A stretch of 64,000 nt of DNA, from positions 38,639 to 102,638 of the forward strand of contig JAKAWV010000010.1 of assembly GCA_021827205.1 (NCBI GenBank), in the 5' to 3' direction. The DNA is from Pseudomonadota bacterium. Lineage in GTDB: Bacteria > Pseudomonadota > Gammaproteobacteria > Xanthomonadales > Rhodanobacteraceae. Positions 10,573 to 20,510 of this stretch are shown piece by piece. The notes below the pieces were generated by a model. That model had not been told where the DNA came from. It worked only from the letters and a program-made list of their open reading frames with translations, and searched no databases. The position numbers and the translations under genes were made by a program. Each line of letters starts with the position of its first letter. Within the stretch, counting starts at the first letter, position 1.

Positions 10573-10685
10573 GGAGGCCACCCAAATGGCGCGATTTTAG
10601 CCACATGAACGCTGGCAAGGACCGTTGCGGGAGCAGTGATCACAACTACCGTCGTGATCGCAGCGCTTGCTGCCAGTGTTCACGC

Positions 10686-10709
10686 TGAAATATCCTTTCA
10701 TCGCGATAT
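10686..10709. promoter_or_regulatory. overlapping inverted repeats, putative operator of the SahR-like regulator
   Basis: TGAAA-N5-TTTCA occupies 10686-10700, and ATATC at 10690-10694 is mirrored by GATAT at 10705-10709. Both lie 12-35 bases before the GTG start of the ArsR/methyltransferase gene, where an autoregulatory site would be expected. ArsR-type proteins bind such imperfect palindromes. Which repeat is the true site is not known. Confidence 0.45.
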
Positions 10710-10720
10710 ATGGATTATCC

Positions 10721-11650
10721 GTGGACCTTCAACAAACTTCGCTGCTGCTGCGCCTGCTCGCCGACCCCACCCGCATGCGCCTGCTGGCGCTGCTGGAGCA
10801 GGAGGAATTGACCGTGGCCGAGATCGCCGCTGTGCTGCGTCTGGCGCAACCGCGCGTGTCCACGCATCTGGCCAAGCTGCGCGAAGCCGGGCTGGTGCGC
10901 GATCGCCGCGCCGGGGTGTCGGTGTATTACCGCGCCGACAGCGGCCACGCACCGCAGCGCGATGCGCTGCTCGCCGGGCTGCGCGAAGGTCTCGACGACA
11001 GCCTGCTGGCCGGTGATCGCGAGCGCCTGCCGCAGGTGCTGGCCGCGCGCGGCGGCGTCGGCGGCTGGGCCGACAGCGTCGCCGGCGACATGGAACGCCA
11101 TTACTCCCCGGGGCGCACCTGGGAGACGCTGGCGCGCGCGATGATGCAACTGCTGGCCACCGGCGCGGTGCTCGACATCGCCTCCGGCGACGGCGTGCTG
11201 GCCGAACTGCTGGCGCCGCACGCGCAGCGCATCGTCTGCGTCGACGTGAGCGCGCGCGTGGTCGAAGCCGCGCACGCGCGGCTCAAGCCCTATGCCAACG
11301 TCGAGGTGCGCCAGGGCGACATGCATGCGCTGGACTTGCCCGCGGCCAGCTTCGATCTGGTATTGATGCTGCATGCACTGACCTACAGCGAGCATCCGGC
11401 GCGCGCCGTGGCCGAAGCCGCGCGCCTGCTGCGCCCCAACGGGCGCCTGCTGCTGACCACGCTGGCGCGCCACGAACACCGTGCTGCGGTGGCGCCATTC
11501 GGGCACTGCAACCTCGGCTTCCGCCGCGAGGATCTGCTCGGTTACGCGCGCCGCGCCGGGCTGGCCGTGCAGTCATGCCAGGGCATCAGCCGCGAGCGCC
11601 GCGCGCCGCATTTCGAAGTCCTCAGCCTGCTCGCCCGCAAACCCGCATGA
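10721..11650 (+). CDS. ArsR-family regulator fused to a SAM-methyltransferase domain (SahR-like)
   Basis: A 309-residue two-domain protein. Residues 1-80 are an ArsR winged helix with the recognition part [18 protein letters not shown]. From about residue 130 there is a class I methyltransferase domain with motif [10 protein letters not shown]. This architecture is that of SahR, an S-adenosylhomocysteine-sensing regulator of methionine-cycle genes in proteobacteria. Its TGA overlaps the metH start as ATGA, tying it to methionine synthesis. GTG 10721 is chosen because upstream in-frame codons cross the putative operator. No ArsR-type metal-binding cysteine pair is seen, which favours SAH sensing over metal sensing. 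Confidence 0.8.
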   Translation: MDLQQTSLLLRLLADPTRMRLLALLEQEELTVAEIAAVLRLAQPRVSTHLAKLREAGLVRDRRAGVSVYYRADSGHAPQRDALLAGLREGLDDSLLAGDRERLPQVLAARGGVGGWADSVAGDMERHYSPGRTWETLARAMMQLLATGAVLDIASGDGVLAELLAPHAQRIVCVDVSARVVEAAHARLKPYANVEVRQGDMHALDLPAASFDLVLMLHALTYSEHPARAVAEAARLLRPNGRLLLTTLARHEHRAAVAPFGHCNLGFRREDLLGYARRAGLAVQSCQGISRERRAPHFEVLSLLARKPA

Positions 11651-14600
11651 CACCTGCCCTGCCTTGGTTTGACCCGGCGCGCGTCGAGCGCCTGCATGAT
11701 GCGTTGGCGCGGCGCATCCTCATTCTCGATGGCGCCATGGGCACCATGCTGCAGCAACATGCGCTCGATGAAGACGCGTTTCGCGGCGAACGCTTCGCCG
11801 CCGGTTGCGACACCGCGCACCAGCACGCGCACGGCGCCGGCTGCGGCTGCGATCTCAAGGGCAACAATGATTTGCTCACGCTGACCCAGCCGCAGATCAT
11901 CCGCGGCGTGCACCGCGCCTATCTCGAAGCCGGCGCCGATCTGATCGAGACCAACACCTTCAACGCGACCGCGGTGTCGCAGGCCGATTACCGGCTCGAA
12001 CATCTGGTATACGAGCTCAACCGCGAGGGCGCGCGCCTGGCGCGCGAGGCCTGCGCGGCGATGGAACACGACACGCCCGAGCGCCCGCGCTTCGCCGTCG
12101 GCGTGCTCGGACCGACCAGCCGCACCTTGTCGATCAGCCCGGACGTGAACAACCCCGGCTACCGTGCGCTGCGCTTCGATGCGTTGGCCGCGGCTTACCT
12201 GGAGGCCGCGCGCGGGCTGCTCGACGGCGGCGCCGAGATCATCATGGTCGAGACCGTGTTCGACACGCTCAACGCCAAGGCCGCGCTGTTCGCGCTGGAG
12301 GATTTGTTCGCGCAGCGCGGCGCGCGCCTGCCAGTGATGATCTCCGGCACCATCACCGACCGCTCCGGACGCACCTTGTCCGGGCAGACCGCCGAGGCAT
12401 TCTGGTATTCGCTGCGCCACGCGCGGCCGTTGTCGATCGGGCTCAACTGCGCGCTCGGCGCCGGCGAGATGCGCCAGCACGTGGATGTGCTCGCGCAAGT
12501 CGCCGAGTGCCAGGTCAGCGCGCACCCCAATGCCGGACTGCCCAACGCCTTCGGCGAGTACGACGAGAGCCCGGCGCTGATGGCCACGACCCTGCGCGGC
12601 TTCGCCGAATCGGGCCTGCTCAACATCGTCGGCGGCTGCTGCGGCACCACGCCCGCGCACATCGGCGCCATCGCCGCAGCCGTGCAACCGTTCCCACCGC
12701 GTGTGCCGGCGCAACCGGCGCCGTATACGCGTCTGTCCGGATTGGAGCCGTTCGTCATCACTCCCGAGAGCAACTTCGTCAACGTCGGCGAGCGCACCAA
12801 CGTCACCGGCTCGGCGCAGTTCAAGAAGCTGATCAAGGAGGATCGCTACGACGAGGCGCTGGTGGTGGCGCGTCAGCAGGTGGAAAACGGTGCGCAGGTG
12901 ATCGACGTCAACATGGACGAGGGCTTGCTCGACGCCGAGGCGGCGATGGCGCGCTTTCTCGATCTGATCGCGGCCGAGCCGGACATCGCGCGCGTACCGG
13001 TGATGATCGACTCGTCCAAATTCAGCGTGATCGAGGCCGGACTCAAGTGCGTGCAGGGCAAGGGCATCGTCAATTCGATCTCGCTCAAGGAAGGCGAGGA
13101 AACGTTTTTGCAACACGCCGCGCGCGTGCGCCGCTACGGTGCCGCGGTGGTGGTGATGGCCTTCGACGAGCAAGGCCAGGCCGACACGCTGGAGCGCAAG
13201 CTGGCGATCAGCGCGCGCGCATTCGAGCTGCTCACCGGCAAGGCCGGCTATGCGCCCGAGGACATCATCTTCGATCCCAACATCTTCGCCATCGCCACCG
13301 GCATCGAGGAACACGCCAACTACGCGGTGGATTTCATCGAGGCCGCGCGCGGACTCAAGCACGCGTTTCCGCTCAGCCATATTTCCGGCGGCGTATCCAA
13401 CGTGTCGTTCTCGTTTCGCGGCAACAACGCGATGCGCGAGGCGATCCATGCGGTGTTCCTGTACCACGCCATCCGCGCCGGCATGGACATGGGCATCGTC
13501 AACGCCGGCGCGCTGGCGCTGTACGACGATCTCGATGCCGAATTGCGCGAGCGCGTCGAGGACGTGGTGCGCAACCGCCGCAGCGACTCGACCGAGCGCC
13601 TGCTGGACATCGCCGATCGCTACAAGTCGAAGAAAGGCGAGGTCGTCGCCGATGTGCTGGCCTGGCGCGAGCAACCGGTGCGCGCGCGGCTCAGCCACGC
13701 GCTGGTGCACGGCATCGACCAGTACGTGGTCGCGGACACCGAGGAGGCGCGCCGACTCAGCACGCGCCCGCTGGATGTGATCGAAGGCCCGCTGATGGAC
13801 GGCATGAACGTGGTCGGTGATTTGTTCGGCGCCGGCAAGATGTTCCTGCCACAGGTGGTGAAATCGGCGCGGGTGATGAAAAAAGCCGTGGCGCACTTGC
13901 TGCCATACATCGAGGCCGAGAAGGCGCGCAGCGGTGACACCGCCCAGTCCAACGGCAAGATCGTGATGGCCACGGTCAAGGGTGACGTGCACGACATCGG
14001 CAAGAATATCGTCGGCGTGGTGCTCCGCTGCAACAACTTCGAGGTGATCGATTTGGGCGTGATGGTGCCGGCGCAAAAAATACTTGACACCGCGCGCGCG
14101 GAAAACGCCGACATGATCGGCCTGTCGGGTTTGATCACGCCTTCGCTGGAGGAAATGAGTCACGTCGCGCGCGAGATGCAGCGCCAGGATTTCTGCATCC
14201 CGCTGCTGATCGGTGGCGCCACCACCTCGCGCGCGCACACCGCGCTGAAGATCGAGCCGCACTACAAGTCACCCACGGTGTGGGTGAAGGACGCTTCGCG
14301 CGCGGTCGGCGTGGCGCAGTCGCTGGTCAGCAAGGATCTGACCGAGGCATTCATGGCCAGGATCCGCCACGACTACGCCGAGGTGCGCGAACGCCACCGC
14401 CAGCGCGGTGGCAACAAACCACTGGTCACGCTGCAGCATGCACGCGGCCAGGCGTTCAGACCCGACTGGAGCCGCTACGCGCCGCCGCAGCCGCGCCGAC
14501 CCGGCATCACCGTGTTCGACGATTACGATCTGGCCGAGCTGCGCGACACCATCGACTGGACGCCGTTTTTCCAGGCCTGGGAACTATCCGGCCACTATCC

Positions 14601-15504
14601 GAAAATACTCGACGACGCAGTCATCGGCATGCAGGCGCGCGCACTGTTCGCCGATGCGCAAGCCATGCTCGACACGCTGATCCGCGAGCGCTGGCTGCAC
14701 GCGCGCGGCGTGATCGGATTCTGGCCCGCGACCAGCGTCGGCGACGATATCGCGGTGCATGCACTGCCCTCTCGCACATGGACAGGGGTTGCGGGTGAAG
14801 GTTCGGTGCCTTGCGCAACGATCGTGCAGCCCGAACCCTCATCCGCCCTGTGGGCACCTTCTCCCGAGGGGAGAAGGGAAACCATCGCCGTGCTGCATCA
14901 CCTGCGCCAGCAAGCCGAGAAGCCCGCTGAGCGCCCGGATTTGTGTCTCGCTGATTTCATCGCGCCACAGAACAGCGGCGTGCCGGATTGGATCGGCGCT
15001 TTCGCGGTGACCGCCGGTCTCGGCATCGAGCCGCATCTGGCGCGCTTCGAAGCCGAGCATGACGATTATTCGTCGATTCTGCTCAAGGCGCTGGCGGATC
15101 GCCTCGCCGAGGCTTTCGCCGAGCGCCTGCATCAGCGCGTGCGCCATGAGTTTTGGGGTTACGCGGCGGACGAAACACTGGACAACAACGCGCTGATCGC
15201 CGAGCACTATCGCGGCATCCGCCCCGCGCCCGGTTATCCGGCCTGCCCCGATCACACCGAGAAGAGCACGCTGTTCCGCCTGCTGGATGCCACCGCCACC
15301 GCAGGAATCGAGCTGACCGAGAGTTTTGCCATGGTTCCGACTGCGGCGGTTTCGGGCTGGTATTTTTCGCATCCGCAGAGCCAGTACTTCGTGGTCGGGC
15401 GCCTCGCGCGTGATCAAATCGAGGACTATGCGCGGCGCAAGGGCTGGACGCAGGACGAGGCCGAACGCTGGCTGGCGCCGTGGCTGGATTACGATCCGGA
15501 ATGA
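11647..15504 (+). CDS. metH: cobalamin-dependent methionine synthase
   Basis: A 1285-residue enzyme that transfers a methyl group from 5-methyltetrahydrofolate via cobalamin to homocysteine. All modules are present in one chain. The homocysteine domain has the zinc cysteines Cys268 and Cys331-332 (GGCCGTTP). The pterin domain contains [11 protein letters not shown]. The B12 domain has DVHDIGKN with the cobalt-ligand His782. The C-terminal activation domain has [15 protein letters not shown]. The start overlaps the SahR-like stop by ATGA. The odd feature is about 38 extra residues near 1040-1077, encoded by a repeat-like DNA block inserted in frame in the activation domain; the flanking sequence is normal and the frame stays open. 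Confidence 0.96.
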   Translation: MTPALPWFDPARVERLHDALARRILILDGAMGTMLQQHALDEDAFRGERFAAGCDTAHQHAHGAGCGCDLKGNNDLLTLTQPQIIRGVHRAYLEAGADLIETNTFNATAVSQADYRLEHLVYELNREGARLAREACAAMEHDTPERPRFAVGVLGPTSRTLSISPDVNNPGYRALRFDALAAAYLEAARGLLDGGAEIIMVETVFDTLNAKAALFALEDLFAQRGARLPVMISGTITDRSGRTLSGQTAEAFWYSLRHARPLSIGLNCALGAGEMRQHVDVLAQVAECQVSAHPNAGLPNAFGEYDESPALMATTLRGFAESGLLNIVGGCCGTTPAHIGAIAAAVQPFPPRVPAQPAPYTRLSGLEPFVITPESNFVNVGERTNVTGSAQFKKLIKEDRYDEALVVARQQVENGAQVIDVNMDEGLLDAEAAMARFLDLIAAEPDIARVPVMIDSSKFSVIEAGLKCVQGKGIVNSISLKEGEETFLQHAARVRRYGAAVVVMAFDEQGQADTLERKLAISARAFELLTGKAGYAPEDIIFDPNIFAIATGIEEHANYAVDFIEAARGLKHAFPLSHISGGVSNVSFSFRGNNAMREAIHAVFLYHAIRAGMDMGIVNAGALALYDDLDAELRERVEDVVRNRRSDSTERLLDIADRYKSKKGEVVADVLAWREQPVRARLSHALVHGIDQYVVADTEEARRLSTRPLDVIEGPLMDGMNVVGDLFGAGKMFLPQVVKSARVMKKAVAHLLPYIEAEKARSGDTAQSNGKIVMATVKGDVHDIGKNIVGVVLRCNNFEVIDLGVMVPAQKILDTARAENADMIGLSGLITPSLEEMSHVAREMQRQDFCIPLLIGGATTSRAHTALKIEPHYKSPTVWVKDASRAVGVAQSLVSKDLTEAFMARIRHDYAEVRERHRQRGGNKPLVTLQHARGQAFRPDWSRYAPPQPRRPGITVFDDYDLAELRDTIDWTPFFQAWELSGHYPKILDDAVIGMQARALFADAQAMLDTLIRERWLHARGVIGFWPATSVGDDIAVHALPSRTWTGVAGEGSVPCATIVQPEPSSALWAPSPEGRRETIAVLHHLRQQAEKPAERPDLCLADFIAPQNSGVPDWIGAFAVTAGLGIEPHLARFEAEHDDYSSILLKALADRLAEAFAERLHQRVRHEFWGYAADETLDNNALIAEHYRGIRPAPGYPACPDHTEKSTLFRLLDATATAGIELTESFAMVPTAAVSGWYFSHPQSQYFVVGRLARDQIEDYARRKGWTQDEAERWLAPWLDYDPE
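14764..14878. repeat. intergenic-type palindromic repeat inserted in frame within metH
   Basis: A block of about 115 bases with repeat character interrupts the MetH activation domain between the conserved GDDIAV and the LHHLRQQ stretch, where family members have only about ten residues. It starts with CCCTCTC (14767-14773) and ends with TTCTCCCGAGGGGAGAAGGG (14859-14878), a hairpin unit of the kind often found between genes in GC-rich proteobacteria. Its ends are roughly inverted (CCCTCTC and GAGAAGGG). It adds a multiple of three bases and no stop codon. No second copy was seen in this window. Confidence 0.62.
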
Positions 15505-15744
15505 GCCGCCGATCGTGCCGCAACCCGCCGCGCTGATCGATGCCTTCCGCAATCAGCCACCGCGGGATTTCAATGCATGGACTACGCGTTGCGTTACGGG
15601 CTGAAGCACCACGCTCGCACGCAAATTCGAGAATGACAGCCGCTGGGCAAACGCGAGCGCGAGCCATTGATCACGCCCACCGATCGGGCAGGCACGACGC
15701 AGCGAGGGCACAGCCTGCGCCGCGTCGTTCACGCCAATGTCGAC
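15505..15744. other. convergent gap between metH and the OmpA-like lipoprotein gene
   Basis: 240 bases between two converging genes. I see no gene, no T-tailed terminator and no clear repeat. Short open frames across it on the plus strand have no recognisable motif. Confidence 0.4.
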
Positions 15745-16389
15745 TCAGCCCTGCGCGCTGGGCACTGCGCCTGCCTGCGTCCCCGCTTGCGCGCTCGGTT
15801 CGGCAAAATCAACCACCAGCGCCACACGCCGGTTGACCTCGCCCTTGGCGCCCCAGGCACCGGGTTTCACCTGCCGGTTGCGCGCGGCACCATAACTGAC
15901 CGTGCGCAGCTCGCTGCTGGTCATGCCCTGCGCGATCAGGTAGTTGCGCACCGCCACCGCGCGCCGCATGCCGAGACGCTTGTTGTAAGCCGGTGTCCCG
16001 GCCGGATCGGCGAATCCCTCGACGGTGATCAGCACATCCGGATGGTGCTCGCGAATCACCCGCGCGAAGCCGTCCAGCATCTGCTTGTCCCGATCATTCA
16101 GCGTCGCGCTGTTGAACGCGAAATGCGAGACCGTATCCACGCGGATGCGCCCTTGCAGTTGCGTGATCTGCGCGTCGTATTTGCTGAATGCGGATTTCAT
16201 CTGCTGCGAGATCTGGTCGATCTGCTGCTGTTGCTTATCCAGTTGCTGCTGCTGCTTTTGATCGGTGGCACGCAACTGCGCGACGGTGCTGTCGAAGTTC
16301 GATTTGGTGACGTAGTTGGCGCAGCCGCCAAGCACGAGCGTGGCGATGCCGGCGGCAAGCAATGTGGCCCGTGGCGTTCGATGGAACAT
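15745..16389 (-). CDS. OmpA-family outer membrane lipoprotein with coiled coil
   Basis: A 214-residue exported protein. The signal ends VLGGC with predicted lipidated Cys23. It is followed by a Gln/Lys-rich coiled coil (about residues 45-85) and an OmpA C-terminal domain from about residue 95. The latter carries the peptidoglycan-binding pattern VEGFADPAGTPAYNKRLGMRRA, split here only by normal family variation. Such proteins tether the outer membrane to the cell wall. ATG 16389 has AAGGAG seven to eight bases upstream; a longer frame upstream has no family character. It stands between metH and the divergently transcribed xseA. Confidence 0.82.
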   Translation of the reverse strand: MFHRTPRATLLAAGIATLVLGGCANYVTKSNFDSTVAQLRATDQKQQQQLDKQQQQIDQISQQMKSAFSKYDAQITQLQGRIRVDTVSHFAFNSATLNDRDKQMLDGFARVIREHHPDVLITVEGFADPAGTPAYNKRLGMRRAVAVRNYLIAQGMTSSELRTVSYGAARNRQVKPGAWGAKGEVNRRVALVVDFAEPSAQAGTQAGAVPSAQG

Positions 16390-16632
16390 GGGGAGTCTCC
16401 TTGTACGGTGCGGATCGCGCCCCGGCGCCAGCGCACGCCGTGGGCGGTAACGGTCAACGGATGCGCTGCGTACGCACCGTAATCCCGCGTACTCGCCGAT
16501 GCACCCCATTGAGCGATTGCAGTTTGTAACCGTTCAGGCAGCGCATGCCCACGCGCACGCTCTGCAACCCGCTCACGAACCGGCCCGGTCCAGCCGCGAA
16601 ACACGCGCCGCGTCTGTTAGTCTGGTCGACCG

Positions 16633-18000
16633 ATGAACGCCAGTGTCCCGCCCCCGACCGCGCACGACGTGCTCAGCCCGAGCAGTCTCAATCGCCTGGT
16701 GCGCGGACTGCTGGAAGACGCCATGGCGTTGCTGTGGGTCGAGGGTGAACTGTCCAACCTCGCGCGACCCGCCTCGGGGCATGTGTATTTCACGCTCAAG
16801 GATGCGCAGGCGCAGGTGCGCTGCGCCATGTTTCGCCCGCGCAGTCAAACGCTGCGCTTCGTGCCCGGCGACGGCCAGCGCGTGCTGCTGCGCGCGCGCG
16901 TGACCCTGTACGAGCCACGCGGCGACTACCAACTCATCGTCGAGCACATGGAAGACGCCGGCGCCGGTGCGCTGGCGCGCGCACTCGAGGAACTCAAGGC
17001 GCGACTGGCGGCCGAGGGTTTGTTCGACGCCGCTCGCAGGCGCGCGCTGCCGGCGTACCCGCGCCGCATCGGCGTGATCACCTCGGCCAGCGGCGCCGCC
17101 ATCCGCGATGTGCTGAACGTGTTGCGACGGCGCTTTGCGCTGGTCGAGGTCGAATTGCTGCCGGTACCGGTGCAGGGCAAGGAGGCGCCCGCGGCGATCG
17201 CGGCGATGCTGCAGCGCGCCTGCCGCAGCGGCCGCTACGACGTGCTGTTGCTGACACGCGGCGGCGGCGCCAATGAAGACCTCGCCGCGTTCAACGACGA
17301 GGCCGTGGTGCGCGGCGTGGCGGCGTGCACGGTGCCGGTGGTCGCCGCGGTCGGCCACGAGATCGATTTCACCCTGGTGGATTTCGCCGCCGATCTGCGC
17401 GCGCCAACGCCTTCGGCCGCAGCCGAGTTGCTGGTGCCCGATACCGCCCTGCTGCGCACGCACTTGACGCGCCTGCACGCGCAGTTGCAGCACCGCGCCG
17501 CGCAAGCACTGCAGCAACTGGCGCAACGACTGGATGCCTGGCAGGCGCGGCTGCACAACCAGCATCCGGCGCAACGTCTGGCGCGTGCGCGCGAACGCCT
17601 GCAATCCCTGCATGCGCGCCTGCGCGCGCTGCTGCCGGCGCGTCTGGCCCTGCTGCGTGCCCGCGCGCAGCAACTGCGCGGCCATCTGCATGGCGTCACG
17701 TTGCGCAATCGCCTCGATATCGCGCGCGCGCGCCTCGCCGCACTGCAGGCACGCCAGCAACAGGCGCTGCGTACACTGCTGCGCCAGCGCCAGGCACAGC
17801 TTGAAGCGCTGCGCCGCGCTCTGCACGCGGTCAGCCCACTGGCCACGCTGGGGCGTGGCTACGCCATCGTGTTCGATGCCGAAGGCGGCATCGTGCGCAC
17901 GGCGCGCACTCCGCAGCCCGGGCAAGCCTTGCGCGCGCGGCTTGCGGATGGCGACATCAGCTTGATCGTCGCACCCGATGCACGCGGCAAGGCTCGATGA
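16633..18000 (+). CDS. xseA: exodeoxyribonuclease VII large subunit
   Basis: A 455-residue subunit that, with XseB, degrades single-stranded DNA from both ends. The N-terminal OB-fold (residues 10-110) includes WVEGELSN. The catalytic domain has the conserved segments GVITSASGAAIRD, LLTRGGGANEDL and VAAVGHEIDFTL, the last with residues implicated in catalysis. An Arg/Gln-rich coiled coil occupies about residues 280-400, and GRGYAIV marks the C-terminal part. Length is normal. xseB is not in the window. ATG 16633 begins directly with the family N-terminus; the ribosome binding site is poor. Confidence 0.94.
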   Translation: MNASVPPPTAHDVLSPSSLNRLVRGLLEDAMALLWVEGELSNLARPASGHVYFTLKDAQAQVRCAMFRPRSQTLRFVPGDGQRVLLRARVTLYEPRGDYQLIVEHMEDAGAGALARALEELKARLAAEGLFDAARRRALPAYPRRIGVITSASGAAIRDVLNVLRRRFALVEVELLPVPVQGKEAPAAIAAMLQRACRSGRYDVLLLTRGGGANEDLAAFNDEAVVRGVAACTVPVVAAVGHEIDFTLVDFAADLRAPTPSAAAELLVPDTALLRTHLTRLHAQLQHRAAQALQQLAQRLDAWQARLHNQHPAQRLARARERLQSLHARLRALLPARLALLRARAQQLRGHLHGVTLRNRLDIARARLAALQARQQQALRTLLRQRQAQLEALRRALHAVSPLATLGRGYAIVFDAEGGIVRTARTPQPGQALRARLADGDISLIVAPDARGKAR

Positions 18001-18356
18001 CGAACGGGCCGGCAGGCGGCGGTTTGTGCGTGGCGCCGGTGGAGCCGCGGACCTCGCGGATCAGGCCCCGGTGGTGTCCACACTGCCGCAACAGCGAATC
18101 ACGCCGCTGCTGGAGATGCCCGTGACCGATTTCGTTGCACCGATGCGACTGCGCTTCCAGGGTCGCGTCGCTGCGCCGATGCTGCACTGCGGCTACAATA
18201 TCGCTCAATGCGCCCCGCACGTGCGACATGCCGGCGCTCATTCACACCGCCATTGCATACCCACGCGCTGCATGCAGCAGTGCGTCATGTGCATTCGTGC
18301 GCATTCCTGATTTTCAGGCCGCGGAGTCCGCAGCCTGATGCGATCCGAGGTTTTCC
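18001..18356 (+). promoter_or_regulatory. long structured leader of deaD
   Basis: 356 bases without a gene between xseA and deaD. A -10-like TACAAT lies at 18194-18199, which would give a leader of about 150 bases. The leader contains the palindrome CTGCATGCAG near 18268 and a hairpin at 18315-18337, CAGGC/GCCTG and GCGG/CCGC with one internal mismatch and an AGT loop. That hairpin ends 9 bases before the GAGG ribosome binding site. Long leaders are typical of cold-induced RNA helicase mRNAs. No -35 of good quality is seen. Confidence 0.4.
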
Positions 18357-20168
18357 ATGTCCCACAGCGATCCCCATTCCACGGCTGCCGGGCCGGCCCC
18401 CGCCAACTTCTCGGCGCTGGGCTTGCCCGAGCCGCTGCTGCGCGCGCTGCAAGCCGTCGGCTACGAAACACCCTCGCCCATCCAGGCCGCGACCATTCCG
18501 CCGCTGCTGGCCGGCAAGGACTTGCTCGGTCAGGCGCAGACCGGCACCGGCAAGACCGCAGCGTTCGCGCTGCCGATCCTGGCGCGCATCGATCTGACCC
18601 GCGCCGAGCCGCAGGCGCTGGTGCTGGCGCCCACGCGCGAGCTGGCCATCCAGGTCGCCGAGGCATTTTCGCGCTACGCGGCGCAATTGCCCGGTTTCCA
18701 TGTGCTGCCGATTTACGGCGGTCAAGGCTACGGCCCGCAGTTGCACGCGCTGCGTCGCGGCGCGCACGTCATCGTGGGCACGCCGGGGCGCATGATCGAC
18801 CATCTGGAGCGCGGCACGCTGAAACTCGACGCGCTGGCGCATCTGGTACTGGATGAGGCCGATGAAATGCTGCGCATGGGCTTTATCGACGATGTTGAAA
18901 GCATCCTCAGGAAAACCCCGCCGCGGCGTCAGGTCGCGTTGTTCTCGGCAACCATGCCGCAGGCGATTCGGCGCATCGCGCAGACTTATCTGCGCGACCC
19001 GGTCGAGATCACCATCAAGGGAAAAACCACGACGGTCGCGGAAGTGCAGCAGCGTTACTGGCTGGTCAGCGGCCTGCACAAGCTCGACGCGCTGACGCGC
19101 ATCCTCGAAGTCGAGACGTTCGACGGCATGATCGTGTTCGCGCGTACCAAACAGGCCACCGACGAATTGGCCGAGAAGCTCTCCGCACGCGGTTTTTCCG
19201 CCGCCGCGCTCAATGGCGACGTGCCGCAAGCACTGCGTGAGCGCATCGTGCAGCGCTTCAAGGACGCGCAAATCGACATCCTGGTGGCGACCGACGTCGC
19301 CGCGCGCGGGCTGGATGTGGAACGCGTCAGCCACGTGCTCAATTACGACATTCCCACCGATACCGAGAACTACGTGCATCGCATCGGCCGTACCGGCCGC
19401 GCCGGACGCAGCGGCGATGCGATCCTGTTCGTGACGCCGCGCGAGCGTCACCTGCTGCGCGCCATCGAGCGCGCCACGCGCCAGCCGATCACGCCGATGC
19501 AGCTACCGGGCGCCGAGGCGGTCAACGATCGCCGCATCGCGCGCTTCATGGAGCGCATCACCGAGGCGCGCGCGCTCGAGGGTACCGATGAATTCCAGCG
19601 TTTGCTCGAACGCTACGAACAGGAACAGAACGTGCCGGCGATTGAAATTGCCGCCGCGCTGGCGCGCATGGTGCAGGGCGACAAGCCCCTGCTGCTCAGC
19701 GATGCGCCCAGCGCGCACGCGCGCGAATTCGCACCCGATGCGCGCGGTGAACGCCATGAGCGTGGCGAGCGTCCCGCGCGCCCCGGCGCCGAACGCGGCG
19801 CGCGCGCGACCAGCGGCGGTACCTCCGGGCCGCTGGTCACGTATCGCGTCGAAGTCGGCCGCCGCCACGGAGTCAAGGTCGGCAATCTGGTCGGCGCCAT
19901 CGCCAACGAGGGTGGCCTGGACAACAGCCGGATCGGCAGCATCGCGCTGCAGGGCGATCACAGCTTCGTTGATCTGCCCGCCGATCTGCCCGCGGCCACG
20001 TTGCACGCACTGGCCAAGGTGCGTGTCGGCGGCGAGCGCCTGCAATTGCGCCGCGTCGATGACAATGAGGCGGCGCACAGCGCGCGTCCGCGCAAGCCAT
20101 TCGGCGCGCGTCCTGACACTGCGCCGCGCAAGGGCGGATTCAGCGCCCCGCGCAAACCGCGCGCATGA
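18357..20168 (+). CDS. deaD: ATP-dependent RNA helicase DeaD/CsdA
   Basis: A 603-residue DEAD-box helicase acting in ribosome assembly and mRNA decay, especially in the cold. Motifs appear in order: Q motif (PSPIQ), [30 protein letters not shown] and [10 protein letters not shown]. After the core, at about residues 470-560, there is a DbpA/CsdA-type RNA-binding domain (YRVEVGRRHGVKVGNLVGAI). A short basic tail rich in Arg, Lys and Pro follows. GAGG at 18347-18350 precedes ATG 18357. DbpA is less likely because of the long linker and tail. Confidence 0.93.
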   Translation: MSHSDPHSTAAGPAPANFSALGLPEPLLRALQAVGYETPSPIQAATIPPLLAGKDLLGQAQTGTGKTAAFALPILARIDLTRAEPQALVLAPTRELAIQVAEAFSRYAAQLPGFHVLPIYGGQGYGPQLHALRRGAHVIVGTPGRMIDHLERGTLKLDALAHLVLDEADEMLRMGFIDDVESILRKTPPRRQVALFSATMPQAIRRIAQTYLRDPVEITIKGKTTTVAEVQQRYWLVSGLHKLDALTRILEVETFDGMIVFARTKQATDELAEKLSARGFSAAALNGDVPQALRERIVQRFKDAQIDILVATDVAARGLDVERVSHVLNYDIPTDTENYVHRIGRTGRAGRSGDAILFVTPRERHLLRAIERATRQPITPMQLPGAEAVNDRRIARFMERITEARALEGTDEFQRLLERYEQEQNVPAIEIAAALARMVQGDKPLLLSDAPSAHAREFAPDARGERHERGERPARPGAERGARATSGGTSGPLVTYRVEVGRRHGVKVGNLVGAIANEGGLDNSRIGSIALQGDHSFVDLPADLPAATLHALAKVRVGGERLQLRRVDDNEAAHSARPRKPFGARPDTAPRKGGFSAPRKPRA

Positions 20169-20241
20169 CAAGCAGGGAAAGGCCTTCTCCTGCCGCAGCA
20201 AGGTCGGTTGCGCCCACGCCACTCGCCGGGATGCTGCCGGA

Positions 20242-20446
20242 TCAACGCTGCGTTCGCAGCACGGCAAGATCGCGGGCGAGCGCGGTTGCCAGCGTCTCGG
20301 CACCGTGTTCGCCCAGTGCGCGATGGTGCACGCGCCAAGGTGTCCATCTCGGCCATCCACAGCGCATCTTGCACAGGATCGAAATTGCGCGGCGCGGCCG
20401 AACCACGATCAAACTGATCGCCCGACACCGCTACCCGATCGCGCAT
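20242..20446 (-). pseudogene. possible frameshifted gene remnant downstream of mgtA
   Basis: The 342-base gap between deaD and mgtA has no intact gene. On the minus strand a frame from ATG 20446 gives a protein-like stretch of about 38 residues (with FDPVQDALWMAEMDTLA). One base later in phase it continues as VHHRALGEHGAETLATALA and ends at a stop at 20242. The two parts read naturally if one frameshift is assumed. The family is not recognised. It may be chance coding potential in GC-rich DNA. Confidence 0.25.
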
Positions 20447-20510
20447 CCATCACTTCACCGGGTCGATGCCCTGCTCGCGCAGGCGCGGTCGTGGCGAGGT
20501 CGGGGCCGCG

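Noticed and set aside
11400..11646. Cobalamin or SAM riboswitch before metH
   Set aside because: metH overlaps the upstream regulator gene by four bases, so there is no leader that could hold a riboswitch.
11542..14262. Open frame of about 900 codons on the minus strand inside metH
   Set aside because: It is the antisense shadow of a strongly coding GC-rich gene; the His/Arg/Gly-rich translation has no domain character.
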